Assembly (NCBI GenBank): GCA_903919315.1
Contig: CAIXHP010000020.1
Span: 55,247 to 119,246 of the forward strand
DNA: 64,000 bases
Source: an uncultured Pseudomonadota bacterium
Lineage (GTDB): Bacteria > Pseudomonadota > Alphaproteobacteria > UBA9219
Direction: 5' to 3'
Every line of letters starts with the position of its first letter. Positions within the stretch are counted from its first letter, which is position 1. Shown one piece after another: positions 44,936 to 55,021 of the stretch. The notes under the pieces were generated by a model, which worked only from the letters and a program-made list of their open reading frames with translations, did no database searches and had not been told where the DNA came from. The translations under genes were made by a program, and so were the position numbers.

Positions 44936-46834
44936 ATGTCATCCCGCCGCCCCCCGCAGTCCGACCGTCAAAAGCCTCTTCCGGGAGCGCTTTTGCCCAT
45001 GCTCTGGCTCTTTTTGCGGCGGCATTGGGTGGGCGCGAGCATTTTGGCTATCCTCCCGGCCACCAACGCCTTTGTGAACGCCTCATTCGGCAACGCGACG
45101 CGCCACATCACCGATTCGGTGCTGGCCGCGCAAGACAAAGGCGGCGACCTGTGGCAAGCCGCCATGCCGCCCTTCAAATATTTTGCTGTTTTGGTGATCT
45201 GCACCCTGTTGGTGCGCCTCGTCCAGTGGACGGTCGGCTATCATACGCGCATGCCGTTGGCGGCGGACATGCGCCGCATGCTGTTTTCCCATGTGCAGAG
45301 ACTCGACGCGACGTATTTTGAAAACAACCTCTCCGGCAAACTGGCGCACCAAGTCGCGCTGCTGCCGGAACAAATGCTGACGATGATTGAACGCAGCTGG
45401 TATGAATTTATTCCGGCCATCACCTTTTTTCTCACCACGGCCTATTTCTTCTTTACCGCCAGCCCCGTCTTCGCCGCGCTCGCGCTAGGATGGCTCACCA
45501 TTTATTTCACGACCATCGGCATGCTGGGCCGCTCGACGGCGAACGCCGCGAGCAAGCACAACGAAGCCAAAACAAAACTCACCGGATTGATCGTCGACGT
45601 GATCGGCAACATCAAGAACGTGATTTTCTACGCCGCTCACGACCACGAAGACCGCTTGGCCTATCGCGCGATCGAAGCGACGCGCAAACGGCACGGAAGC
45701 CTCTATCTGGCCACGGTGCGCATGCGCTTTGCGCAAAACGCCCTCAACATCGTGATGTGGCTGACGCTCTACAGCTTGGCGATTTACGCCTGGACGACGC
45801 ACCGCATCACGGCGGGCGATTTCGTCATGATCACGACGCTGGGCAGCCAGTTGATCACCCGCGCCTTTGAAATCGGCGAATTGCTGCCCGACTTCGTCGA
45901 CAACATCGGCTCGGCGCGCGAGAATATCGCGGCCCTGATCGTGCCGCGCAGCCTCACCGACAAGGAGGGCGCAAAACCGCTCGCCATTAAGCGGGGCGAA
46001 ATCCGGTTCGAGAAAGTTGGATTTGCCTACAACGCCGACGCCCCGGTGTTTCGCGATCTTTCCTTCACCATCGAACCCGGGCAACGCGTAGGCCTGATCG
46101 GCTCCAGCGGCGCGGGAAAGACCACGCTCAGCGCCCTGCTCCTGCGCCTGCAGGATGTGCAAAAGGGGCGCATCCTGATCGATGGGCAGAACATCGCCGA
46201 CATCACACAGGAGTCGCTCCGCCGCCAAATCGGCTTGATTCCGCAAGACACCGTCCTGTTCCACCGCTCACTGATGGACAACATCCGCTATGGCTGCCCC
46301 GAAGCCAGCGATGCCGAGGTCGTCCGCGCCGCGCACCGCGCCCACGCCGAAGAATTCATCGACCGCATGCCGGAGGGCTATCAGACGTTGGTGGGCGAAC
46401 GCGGTGTCAAATTGTCAGGTGGCCAGCGCCAACGCATCGCCATCGCCCGCGCCTTCTTGAAAAACGCGCCGATCCTAATTCTCGACGAAGCCACCAGCGC
46501 CCTCGACAGCGAATCCGAATCGGTTATCCAGATCGCGATGGCCGAAGCCATGCGCGACCGCACCGTCATCGCCATCGCCCACCGACTGAGCACCATCGCG
46601 CATCTCGACCGCCTGATCGTCCTGAAAGACGGTGTCATCGTCGAAGACGGTTCGCACCATGCCCTGCTTGCGCAAAAAGGCGTCTATGCCCAACTGTGGC
46701 GCAAGCAAAGCGGTGGTTTTCTCATGACGGGATCGGCGACCACGATCAACGAGTCCACGGCGGGAACCAACGCCCTCCCGCCAAGTTCCAAACGCCCCCG
46801 CCTCGAAGAACAGGCCACACCCCATGATGACTGA
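44936..46834 (+). CDS. ABC transporter, fused permease/ATP-binding (exporter type)
   Basis: N-terminal 6-TM domain; Walker A GLIGSSGAGKTTLSALL, signature VKLSGGQRQRIAIARAF, LILDEATSALDSESE. Confidence 0.93.
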   Translation: MSSRRPPQSDRQKPLPGALLPMLWLFLRRHWVGASILAILPATNAFVNASFGNATRHITDSVLAAQDKGGDLWQAAMPPFKYFAVLVICTLLVRLVQWTVGYHTRMPLAADMRRMLFSHVQRLDATYFENNLSGKLAHQVALLPEQMLTMIERSWYEFIPAITFFLTTAYFFFTASPVFAALALGWLTIYFTTIGMLGRSTANAASKHNEAKTKLTGLIVDVIGNIKNVIFYAAHDHEDRLAYRAIEATRKRHGSLYLATVRMRFAQNALNIVMWLTLYSLAIYAWTTHRITAGDFVMITTLGSQLITRAFEIGELLPDFVDNIGSARENIAALIVPRSLTDKEGAKPLAIKRGEIRFEKVGFAYNADAPVFRDLSFTIEPGQRVGLIGSSGAGKTTLSALLLRLQDVQKGRILIDGQNIADITQESLRRQIGLIPQDTVLFHRSLMDNIRYGCPEASDAEVVRAAHRAHAEEFIDRMPEGYQTLVGERGVKLSGGQRQRIAIARAFLKNAPILILDEATSALDSESESVIQIAMAEAMRDRTVIAIAHRLSTIAHLDRLIVLKDGVIVEDGSHHALLAQKGVYAQLWRKQSGGFLMTGSATTINESTAGTNALPPSSKRPRLEEQATPHDD

Positions 46835-47579
46835 TGCCCACAAATGGCCAAGGCTCTTCGTCGCGGAAGACTTGCGCGCGAACACAACCATCGCGCTCGC
46901 GCCGGAGCCGTCGCACTACCTGAGCCACGTCCTGCGGTTACGTCAAAACGATCCCGTCCGACTCTTCAACGCCCGTGACGGCGAATGGCTAAGCCGCGTC
47001 GCCGCTGAGCCCGCCAAGAAACGCGGCCTGACGCTGGCGCTGCAAAAACAGCTTCGGCCCCAGCTGACCGAGCCTGACCTATGGCTGTGCTGCGCCCCCA
47101 TCAAACGCGCGCATTTTGATTTCATGATGATGAAAGCGACCGAGTTGGGTGTAGCGCACATCCAACCCATCCTGACCGACCGCACGCAGGTGCGCGAAGT
47201 CAATGCGGATCGCAGCCGCGCCATCGCCATCGAAGCCGCCGAACAGTCCGAGCGCTTGTCCATTCCCATCATCCACCCACCCATCGCGCTGGATCACATG
47301 GCCATTCACTGGCCCGCCGGACGCTTGCCCATCGTGTGCGCCGAGTTCGGCGAGGCCATGCCGATCGGCCTAGCTATGCGGCCCTTCGGCGCGACACCAC
47401 CAGCGGCCGCCGCCGTCATCACCGGCCCCGAAGGCGGCTTCACCCCCTCCGAAATGCAGCAATTGCGCCAGATTCCGAACGCCCTCCCCCTGCGCCTCGG
47501 CCCGCGCATCCTTCGCGCCGACACCGCCGCGCTGGCCGCGCTCAGCTGCTGGCAAGCGCTCTGCGGCGACTGGCGATGA
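46824..47579 (+). CDS. rsmE: 16S rRNA (uracil(1498)-N(3))-methyltransferase
   Basis: PRLFVAEDLRANTTIALAPEPSHYLSHVLRLRQNDPVRLFNARDGEW...AVITGPEGGFTPSEMQQLR...LRLGPRILRADTAALAALSCWQALCGDWR. Confidence 0.94.
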   Translation: MMTDAHKWPRLFVAEDLRANTTIALAPEPSHYLSHVLRLRQNDPVRLFNARDGEWLSRVAAEPAKKRGLTLALQKQLRPQLTEPDLWLCCAPIKRAHFDFMMMKATELGVAHIQPILTDRTQVREVNADRSRAIAIEAAEQSERLSIPIIHPPIALDHMAIHWPAGRLPIVCAEFGEAMPIGLAMRPFGATPPAAAAVITGPEGGFTPSEMQQLRQIPNALPLRLGPRILRADTAALAALSCWQALCGDWR

Positions 47580-47628
47580 CCATTCAGACGGGCTATCCAC
47601 AAAGCCGCAAGATGATTTAGGATAAGGC

Positions 47629-48180
47629 ATGACCGAAAAGAAATCGCCCGAAAACCACCTCCTGATTTTGCGCGACGTTGTCGCCGAGCGCAAAAAGGAA
47701 GCCCCTACGCCCGCATCGAAAAAAAAATACGACGACCGCGAAGAAGCGCAAGAGCAGGAAGACGCGCGAAACCGCTTCCAAACCATCCAATCCAATCCGA
47801 TTGTCGAGGACTACAACAAACGCGCGCAAACCGCAGAGCGAACAGCCGCATCGGATCAGGACGACGGCTCCACAACGCGCGTAACAGGCAACAACTACCG
47901 CGAGGTCTACCTGCAACAGCGCAACGCCGAACGGAGAAAAGCCGAAGCGGCGGCGCAAGGCAAAGACAGCCCCGACAAAAAGAAACAAGAAGAACTCGAC
48001 AAAAAAGCCCGCGAGAAAAAAGCCGCCGACGAACAACGCTTCCGCGCCCGCGAAATCCAAGACCAGCTCGTGTGGTGGCAACGCCAGTTTGGCATGGGCC
48101 AATACGACGACCAAACCGTCACCAAAATGCTCGCCGACCTGAGACAGGAGTTAGCCGGAATCCCGCAAGCCTTTTGGTAA
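47629..48180 (+). CDS. Highly charged, Lys/Glu/Gln-rich hypothetical protein
   Basis: MTEKKSPENHLLILRDVVAERKKEAPTPASKKKYDDREEAQEQED...; ATG 50 nt after rsmE on same strand. Confidence 0.55.
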   Translation: MTEKKSPENHLLILRDVVAERKKEAPTPASKKKYDDREEAQEQEDARNRFQTIQSNPIVEDYNKRAQTAERTAASDQDDGSTTRVTGNNYREVYLQQRNAERRKAEAAAQGKDSPDKKKQEELDKKAREKKAADEQRFRAREIQDQLVWWQRQFGMGQYDDQTVTKMLADLRQELAGIPQAFW

Positions 48181-48310
48181 TCCTCGCCCTACGCGACAGG
48201 CGAACGAACGCGATAAAAACTGCCCGGAACGTCTTCGTATTTTTTTGCAAACAACGCCTTTTAACTTTCAGCCGAGGCGTCTTCGATCCCTCTGGCCAAG
48301 CGCTGCGGCC

Positions 48311-48814
48311 TTAAGCAGTGGCGACCAGCCTACGCAAGCCATTAACGGCATTTCTCGTCGGATGTATCGGACTGCTTGGCACATCGTCGAACGCCTGTCT
48401 TACCGCAGGCAAAGTTGACGGATCTCCGACATAAAGATCAGCCGCGCGAAGAACAAGCGCCAGTGCCGTTCGGGCATGTCCATCCCCATGGGTACAAGCT
48501 GATATGGCAATCATAAGACAGAGCGCATGCTGCGCCTTGTCCTCATCCATTCCAGGTACCGTTGGACGCAGTTCCGCAGCAACGGCGCGAGCCTTTACCC
48601 CCAACCCACGCTCGGCCTGTTCACGGCCGCAAACGCCTTTGGCCTCCAAGAATTCCAAAGCCACATCCTGCACTATTGCACGAATGGCCTCACGAACGGG
48701 TTGCTCCTCATCCGCCACGCCCAACAGCACGGGAAGGTTGCCCGTGCGAGCGATGTCTTTAGGCTTCTGAGCAAAGAGGAAAAAGTGTTTCATCGCCACA
48801 TTAGATTGAGCCAC
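48311..48814 (-). CDS. Hypothetical protein
   Basis: Open frame without antisense competitor of known function; MKHFFLFAQKPKDIARTGNLPVLLGVADEEQPVREAIRAIVQDVALEFLEAKGV... Confidence 0.45.
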   Translation of the reverse strand: MAQSNVAMKHFFLFAQKPKDIARTGNLPVLLGVADEEQPVREAIRAIVQDVALEFLEAKGVCGREQAERGLGVKARAVAAELRPTVPGMDEDKAQHALCLMIAISACTHGDGHARTALALVLRAADLYVGDPSTLPAVRQAFDDVPSSPIHPTRNAVNGLRRLVATA

Positions 48815-49086
48815 AACTCACCCCCTGATAGAAAGTTCAAACAAAAAGTAGAATTTCAAAGGCTACACTAGATCATTATTTCTGAACAGCGGCATGTTAT
48901 TTATGGTTAATTCCCGCTGCCGACGGATCGCAACAAACGCTTCCTCAATCGCTCCGCACCACCGACCAACCCAAGCAAACTGTTCACATTGTGTCGTTCC
49001 GGACAAAAACGGACTCCTTGGCGCGTCGTTGTTTGCAATACCTCAACGAACCAAAGGCGGTTCTCCTGCCGGAGTTGCGGAAGGGC

Positions 49087-51258
49087 TTAGGCGGGTTGGC
49101 CTGAGCGCGTCATCTGCACCACAGTCGGGAACGGAATTTCGATGTTCTCGGCATCAAAGCGCTCCTTGATCTTGAGCATAAAGGCCCGTTTGACCGGCCA
49201 TTGTTTGCCGGGAACCGTCTTGATGCGGCAACGCAGAACAATGGCGGAGTCGGCGAAGTTCTCCACACCGAACATATCGAGCGGCTCCAAGATGAAATCC
49301 TTCACGGCAGGATCGTTACGCAGACCGTTGCCCACCTCGCGCATCACGTCCATCACCCGATTCAGATTGCTGGAATAAGCCACGCTCAAATCCATGACCG
49401 CGAAGGAAAAACCCTTGCTCTGGTTGATGATCTTGGTGATTTCGCTAAAGGGCAGGATGTGTTGCGCCCCGCTCACGTCGCGCAGGCGGACGGTGCGGAT
49501 GCTGATGCTCTCCACCTCGCCCTTGTGTTCGCCGATAGCCACCACGTCGCCGACCGCGATGGTGTCCTCAAGGATGATGAAGAGGCCGGTCAGGAAATCC
49601 TTGACCAACGTTTGCGAGCCAAAGCCGATCGCCACGCCGATCACGCCAGCGCCAGCCAGCAACGGCGCGATGTTTACGCCAAGTTCCGACAGCGTCACCA
49701 AGCCGACAATGACGGTCAAAACGATGATAGCCGCGTTGCGCAGCATGGGCAGCAGGGTGCGGGCGCGGGCGCTCATCCGCACGGCGTGGCCTTCGGAATC
49801 CTGACGGTTCAGGCGGCGTTCGATGAAGGCGTGCAGCATTTCATAGACCAACACCACCAGCAAAACGGTCGAGGCGATCGAGAACACCGATCCCATCACG
49901 CGCTGGCCCCACGCCGTCGCGAAAAGGCCGCCGACATCGACACCCCAAGCCGCCGCGATCCCCGCCACCGCCGCGCCCCAAGTTGCCAACCGCAACAACG
50001 TCCGCAACACCGGGCGAAAAATGCCCGCCGTCACTGTTGCATCATCGGCGGGATGCTTTTCGCCCAACCGCGCCACCATATGGAGCGACAGACGCATCGC
50101 CAGAAGAATGACCAGCGTCAGTATCGTGCCGCGCTGCATCAGAGCAAAACCGCCTCCCGATGTAAGCGTCGTAACGATGTAGCCGATCACGAGATAACTA
50201 ATGGCCAGCACATGCCAGCTTCGCGCCAGCCACAACCGCAGGCTCTGGCCCAACGTCAGCCCCGTTTGCGCCGCCGATAAATCGCCGCGCAGATGCGAGG
50301 AAACAAAGGCGCGTTTTTGGACGATGACGATGATCGTCATGATGACGATAACCAACCCCAACAGGCTGCTGAAAGCCGAGACCGCCCCCGCCGGAACGCG
50401 CATAAGTCGCGCAAGATCAACGGTGAAATAGCCCGTCACCATCACAAAGCTAAAAAAGCCGATCCAACGCACGATGTAGGCCGCCTGCGACGAAGCCAGC
50501 GGGACGAGGCGCAAGGCCGGAACATACGGCGCAAACAGAAAGCGAACCGCGAGACGGATCAGCCGCAGCAGCGTAAGCACATAGACAACCGTCATCACCA
50601 CAAAGCGCACCAGCTTGGGCGGATCATTTTGGTTCAGCAGTTCGACCGCCATGCCGAGAAACACAAATACGGGTACCAGCGCGAGGCAGAGCCACGCGAA
50701 GATCGCTCCCGCCCGCGCCCACCATGTCGAGGGATTACGCCGGGTCACGCCGCGCCGCAGGGGCATCAGCAATATATGAACAAAGAAACCAGCCAGAAGC
50801 GAGGGCACCACCACCAGCGACAATTGTTGTCCGATCGCGACCCAACGTGCGCTTAAAACCGAATCATTCTTCTGTTGATCAAACCACGCCACGACCTGCG
50901 GCAGCGCGGCAAAATTGGTGATAAAGGCCGCGCCCTGATCCTTGGCCACATTGAGAAACGTCAGCAACAGGCCGAGCGCACGGGTGCCAAAGGTCTCCTG
51001 CGGCTCGATCTCGGCATCGGCATCGCCGCCGACGAGCGCCTGTATCTGCTGAGTCAGCTCGGCGGCAGCAGGGATAAGCGTCAGTTTCGGAGCCGCAGAC
51101 TCCGGCGTCTGGGGCAACGGCGCAGCCAGCGCAAAGTCGGCCCCCCCCATCAAAATGGCGAACAGGAGCGCAAAACGCAGCAACAGGGTAACTTTTCTCC
51201 AAGACATCGAAACGGCAAACAAGCGCGAGGAAACGAAAAAACGGTTGTGGTTTTCCAT
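49087..51258 (-). CDS. MscS-family mechanosensitive ion channel with large N-terminal membrane region
   Basis: IAPLLAGAGVIGVAIGFGSQTLVKDFLTGLFIILEDTIAVGDVVAIGEHKGEVESISIRTVRLRDVSGAQHILPFSEI. Confidence 0.93.
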   Translation of the reverse strand: MENHNRFFVSSRLFAVSMSWRKVTLLLRFALLFAILMGGADFALAAPLPQTPESAAPKLTLIPAAAELTQQIQALVGGDADAEIEPQETFGTRALGLLLTFLNVAKDQGAAFITNFAALPQVVAWFDQQKNDSVLSARWVAIGQQLSLVVVPSLLAGFFVHILLMPLRRGVTRRNPSTWWARAGAIFAWLCLALVPVFVFLGMAVELLNQNDPPKLVRFVVMTVVYVLTLLRLIRLAVRFLFAPYVPALRLVPLASSQAAYIVRWIGFFSFVMVTGYFTVDLARLMRVPAGAVSAFSSLLGLVIVIMTIIVIVQKRAFVSSHLRGDLSAAQTGLTLGQSLRLWLARSWHVLAISYLVIGYIVTTLTSGGGFALMQRGTILTLVILLAMRLSLHMVARLGEKHPADDATVTAGIFRPVLRTLLRLATWGAAVAGIAAAWGVDVGGLFATAWGQRVMGSVFSIASTVLLVVLVYEMLHAFIERRLNRQDSEGHAVRMSARARTLLPMLRNAAIIVLTVIVGLVTLSELGVNIAPLLAGAGVIGVAIGFGSQTLVKDFLTGLFIILEDTIAVGDVVAIGEHKGEVESISIRTVRLRDVSGAQHILPFSEITKIINQSKGFSFAVMDLSVAYSSNLNRVMDVMREVGNGLRNDPAVKDFILEPLDMFGVENFADSAIVLRCRIKTVPGKQWPVKRAFMLKIKERFDAENIEIPFPTVVQMTRSGQPA

Positions 51259-51595
51259 GGGTGACTTTCTCCTGAATTCGCTTCGGACTTTAAGGCTTTT
51301 CATCCCTACCTTGAAACTTTTTATTCGCTACAGTCTGCGTCGGATAAATGGATGCAATAAATGAAGTGTCCGTCTGCGCGGGCATAGCGTGATTTTCTTT
51401 TAAATTCAAACCTCTTCCGCACAGCCCATCGCGATTCACAACGCTTGTCGCCGAGCAGCAGAACCTCCCATTCCATGGACGGTTTCTGGCAAGCACCAAA
51501 TCTAGCCCCACCATAAACATGGGCTTTGACTCCTTCGGAAAAACGCGCAAACCTGTCCTATCAATGGTTTCAATCAGTTAAGCTGGTGGTCTGCC

Positions 51596-53398
51596 TTGCG
51601 GTGGGTGTTTCGTTCTCAAGTTATGGTTGTGTTTCTCTGCGCACTTATGATGCAGGGTTGCGCTGGCACATTTCCACCCGACAAAATCGACCCCGCAGGC
51701 AATCTGACGCGCCAAGATTATCTGGCCCTGCGCCATCGCGGCGAGCCCAAACCGCCCGCCGACGACATCCCGCCGATCCCGTCCGTAGATGATTTGGCCT
51801 TTCCGGATCCACACAACAACGTCCCGCCAATTCCGGAAATGCCCGCCGCGCCGTCCCGGCCCATTGCGGACGAAGCGCCGGAGAAACTGGTTAGCGTTAC
51901 CGTCACCGATCAAGTCCCGCTCCGCGAAGTCCTGATGGATCTGGCGCGCGAAGGCGAAGTGAATCTGGAACTCGACCCGCGTCTGCAAGGCGGCATCATC
52001 TTCACCGCGCACCGCCAGCCTTTTTCGCAAGTCCTGCGCCGCATCTGCGCGCTGGCCGGGTTGCGCTACCGCCAAGACGGAAACTTCGTGCGCGTCGAAC
52101 TGGACGAGCCGTACCAGAAAACCTACCCCGTCGATTACCTGAGCCTGTCGCGCAAAGCGACCAGCGAAGTCACCATCGCCACCAACGTTTTTGACGTGGA
52201 TGTGTCCAACAACGGCGGTAACGCCGGGCGCGGCAACAACAACGGCGGCGGCAACGACAACAACTCCGTCGCCCGCATCGCCGGAACCTCCGACGCCGAT
52301 TTCTGGGCCGAGCTGGAAAAATCCCTGTCGCAAGTTCTGGCCACCACGAACCGCAACCGCCCCCTGCTGAACGCCGCTCCTCGCGACGAAGCCGGAAACA
52401 CCGCAAGCAATTTCAGCCTCGACCGCCAAGCCGGTCTTGTCACCGTGTTCGGCAACGAGCAACAACAGGAAGCCGTGCGGCACTACCTTGAGCGTTTGCA
52501 GCGCAAAGCCTCGGCGCAAGTCTTGATCGAAGCGCGGATCGTCGAAGTGGAACTGAACGACGAGTTCCAAAGCGGCATCAACTGGCGCAGCTTGTTCGAC
52601 GGCGCGATCAACGCCGCCGCGCGTTTCGGCACGGTAGGAGCCGCCGCGCCCTTTACCGCCGCGACGACAGCGGCAGACGGCCTGTTCACCGCCTCGGTCA
52701 ACAACCGCGACTTTGCGGGCATCCTAAGTCTCGTCCGCACCTTCGGGACAACGCGCGTGCTGTCCTCGCCGCGCCTCACGGTGCTGAACAACCAGACCGC
52801 CGTCCTGAAAGTGGCCCGCAACGAAGTCTATTTCCTGACTCAAGCGCAGTTTCCCACGACCGTCAGCGCGGGCGGCGTGCCAGTGTCCGGCACGCCCGTG
52901 TTTTCCAGCACGCCGCGCACGGTTCCGGTGGGCCTCGTGATGACGGTGCAGCCCGCCATTGATCGCGAGCGCGACCGCGTGACCATGACCCTGCGCCCCA
53001 CCATCTCGCGCGTCGTGAGCCGTGTGAACGATCCCTCCATCGGCCTCAACGCCGCTCAAGCAGGGATCAGCAACCCGGTGCAATCGCAAATTCCCGTCCT
53101 CGCCGTGCGCGAAATGGATTCCGTCCTGCAACTCCACTCCGGCGAAGTCGGCGTGATGGGGGGCCTGATGCAGGACAGTTCGCAAAATCAGGATCAGGGC
53201 GTGCCACCGTTTGACGCGCTGCCGATCATCGGCAACCTCGCCAAATCGCGCGACAATACGGGCCAGACCAGCGAACTCGTGATCCTGCTACGCGCCACAA
53301 TCCTCGACAACGCCGCGCCCGACGAAGCCGATGCCGATCTCTACCGCCGCTACAACCGCGACCCCCGCCCCCTGCTCCCTCCCGCCACCGAAGATTAA
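51596..53398 (+). CDS. Secretin (MshL/PilQ/GspD family), lipoprotein-type N-terminus
   Basis: MVVFLCALMMQGCAG; STN-like VPLREVLMDLAREGEVNLELDPRLQGGII; secretin core VLSSPRLTVLNNQTAVLKVARNEVYFLT...VPPFDALPIIGNLAKSRDNTGQTSELVILLRATI. Start uncertain (TTG 51596 or ATG 51623). Confidence 0.88.
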   Translation: MRWVFRSQVMVVFLCALMMQGCAGTFPPDKIDPAGNLTRQDYLALRHRGEPKPPADDIPPIPSVDDLAFPDPHNNVPPIPEMPAAPSRPIADEAPEKLVSVTVTDQVPLREVLMDLAREGEVNLELDPRLQGGIIFTAHRQPFSQVLRRICALAGLRYRQDGNFVRVELDEPYQKTYPVDYLSLSRKATSEVTIATNVFDVDVSNNGGNAGRGNNNGGGNDNNSVARIAGTSDADFWAELEKSLSQVLATTNRNRPLLNAAPRDEAGNTASNFSLDRQAGLVTVFGNEQQQEAVRHYLERLQRKASAQVLIEARIVEVELNDEFQSGINWRSLFDGAINAAARFGTVGAAAPFTAATTAADGLFTASVNNRDFAGILSLVRTFGTTRVLSSPRLTVLNNQTAVLKVARNEVYFLTQAQFPTTVSAGGVPVSGTPVFSSTPRTVPVGLVMTVQPAIDRERDRVTMTLRPTISRVVSRVNDPSIGLNAAQAGISNPVQSQIPVLAVREMDSVLQLHSGEVGVMGGLMQDSSQNQDQGVPPFDALPIIGNLAKSRDNTGQTSELVILLRATILDNAAPDEADADLYRRYNRDPRPLLPPATED

Positions 53399-53408
53399 AG
53401 GAACCGCC

Positions 53409-54086
53409 ATGCGCCCGTCCCATAAAGCACAACAAGGCTTCACGCTGATCGAACTCGCGACCGTGCTTGTCATCATCGGCCTCATCATCGGCGGAGTCCT
53501 GACCGGCCAGCAAGTCATCCAAAACGCCCGCATCACCAACACCGTCAATGCCGTACAGGCCTATGAAGCCCAATTCCAAACCTACGCGCAAAACTACGGA
53601 GCCTTGCCGGGCGACGATGCCAGCGCCACCACGCGCTTTCCGAATGCGGAGCTGGCCAGCAGCGGCGTAGGAACAGGCAACGGCAACGGCGACGCAGCCG
53701 TCGGCACAGGCAATTCCGCCGACACCACGGCCACCAGCGGCAACGCCGCCGAGAGCCGTCTGATCTGGGCGCACCTCCGCGCCGCAGGCCTCGTGAAAAA
53801 CCAAGTCAGCGCCACCGGCAGCGCCGTCCAACCCACAACGCCCTTTGGCGGAGTCGTGGGTTTCCAAAACGGCGCGTTCAGCGGAGTCTTTACCACGACC
53901 ACGCTTTGCCTCACCAAGATTCCGGGCAGCGCGGCGCAAACCATCGATGCCAAACTGGACGACGGCGCAAGCGATCAAGGCAGCGTCCGCGCAACGCTCG
54001 ACACCGGCGCGACAGGCAGCAGCAGCGGCACCGTGGAAACCAGCTACGCCGACGACCAGACCTACACGATGTGCGCCAAGCTGTGA
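53409..54086 (+). CDS. Type IV pilin / pseudopilin with prepilin cleavage site
   Basis: MRPSHKAQQG-FTLIELATVLVIIGLIIGGVLTGQQVIQNARITNTVNAVQAYEAQFQTY. Confidence 0.88.
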   Translation: MRPSHKAQQGFTLIELATVLVIIGLIIGGVLTGQQVIQNARITNTVNAVQAYEAQFQTYAQNYGALPGDDASATTRFPNAELASSGVGTGNGNGDAAVGTGNSADTTATSGNAAESRLIWAHLRAAGLVKNQVSATGSAVQPTTPFGGVVGFQNGAFSGVFTTTTLCLTKIPGSAAQTIDAKLDDGASDQGSVRATLDTGATGSSSGTVETSYADDQTYTMCAKL

Positions 54087-55021
54087 CGCTAGCCAGAACG
54101 AACGAACGCGCCGCCTCCCCGCAGCGTAGAACGAGCCAAGGCTTCACCCTCATCGAAATGGCGATGGTGCTGGTGATCGTCGGACTGGTGATCATGATCG
54201 TCTTCCCCGCCCTCTACGCCGTGCGCCTCAGCACCCAGCGAAGCGTGACCGAAGCGAACCTCCAAGCCCTCCTCCGCGCCACCGCCGTATACGCGCAAGC
54301 CAACGGCTGCCTGCCCTGCCCGACTCCTGCACTCCGCTCCGGCCCCGGCTTCGGCGTTGTGCGTGGAGACTCCCCACCAACTCCCGCCTGTGGAGACTGC
54401 TCGCGTCCCGAAGGCATCGCCCCCTTCGCCTCGCTCGGACTTCCCGCTGCGATGGCACATGACGGTTGGGGACGCTGGATCACGATGCGGATCGACCCGA
54501 CCTTGGCCAACCCGCCCAACCTGACCGTCCCGCCCACGGCAGCCTGCCGCTGCGAAGACTTTCCCCCCGCCAAACTTCCCCAAGGCTGCACAACCGCTGG
54601 CACCGTCGACACCGGCTGCACAGCGCTCGGCCTCAGCCAAAAAGGCCTATGCAGCGTCGGACCAAGCAACACCAGCAATATGGTGAAGGTCAGAACCATC
54701 GGCGGAAACACGCAATACGCCGCCGCAATCTTCGTCAGCCACGGCCCGAATGGATCAGGAGCCTACATCGCAGGCCCGATAGCCACCGGTAATAACGGCA
54801 ATCGCCTCCCCTTCCGCGCCACGCCACCATGCAGCGCGACTGGAGGTTTTGAGTCCTGCAACGCCAAATCCAGCCCCAGCCTCGGCGACATCTTCTTCAA
54901 CGCGCCGCCCTCCGGCAACACGGCGGATCCCTATGACGACCTTCTTCTTTTCATGGATCGCAACAACATCGTCAGCCTGCTCGGCAACGGCAGTTGCCAG
55001 ACGAGTTGGGGAGCGCCCTAA
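54083..55021 (+). CDS. Large cysteine-rich pseudopilin
   Basis: GTG start overlapping upstream TGA (GTGA); RRTSQG-FTLIEMAMVLVIVGLVIMIVFPALYAVRLSTQR; CLPC, CGDC, CRC motifs. Confidence 0.8.
   Translation: MTLARTNERAASPQRRTSQGFTLIEMAMVLVIVGLVIMIVFPALYAVRLSTQRSVTEANLQALLRATAVYAQANGCLPCPTPALRSGPGFGVVRGDSPPTPACGDCSRPEGIAPFASLGLPAAMAHDGWGRWITMRIDPTLANPPNLTVPPTAACRCEDFPPAKLPQGCTTAGTVDTGCTALGLSQKGLCSVGPSNTSNMVKVRTIGGNTQYAAAIFVSHGPNGSGAYIAGPIATGNNGNRLPFRATPPCSATGGFESCNAKSSPSLGDIFFNAPPSGNTADPYDDLLLFMDRNNIVSLLGNGSCQTSWGAP

Noticed and set aside
48894-49169. Plus-strand 91-aa ORF before the MscS gene
   Set aside because: No ribosome-binding site or domain seen; runs into the antisense of the MscS gene.
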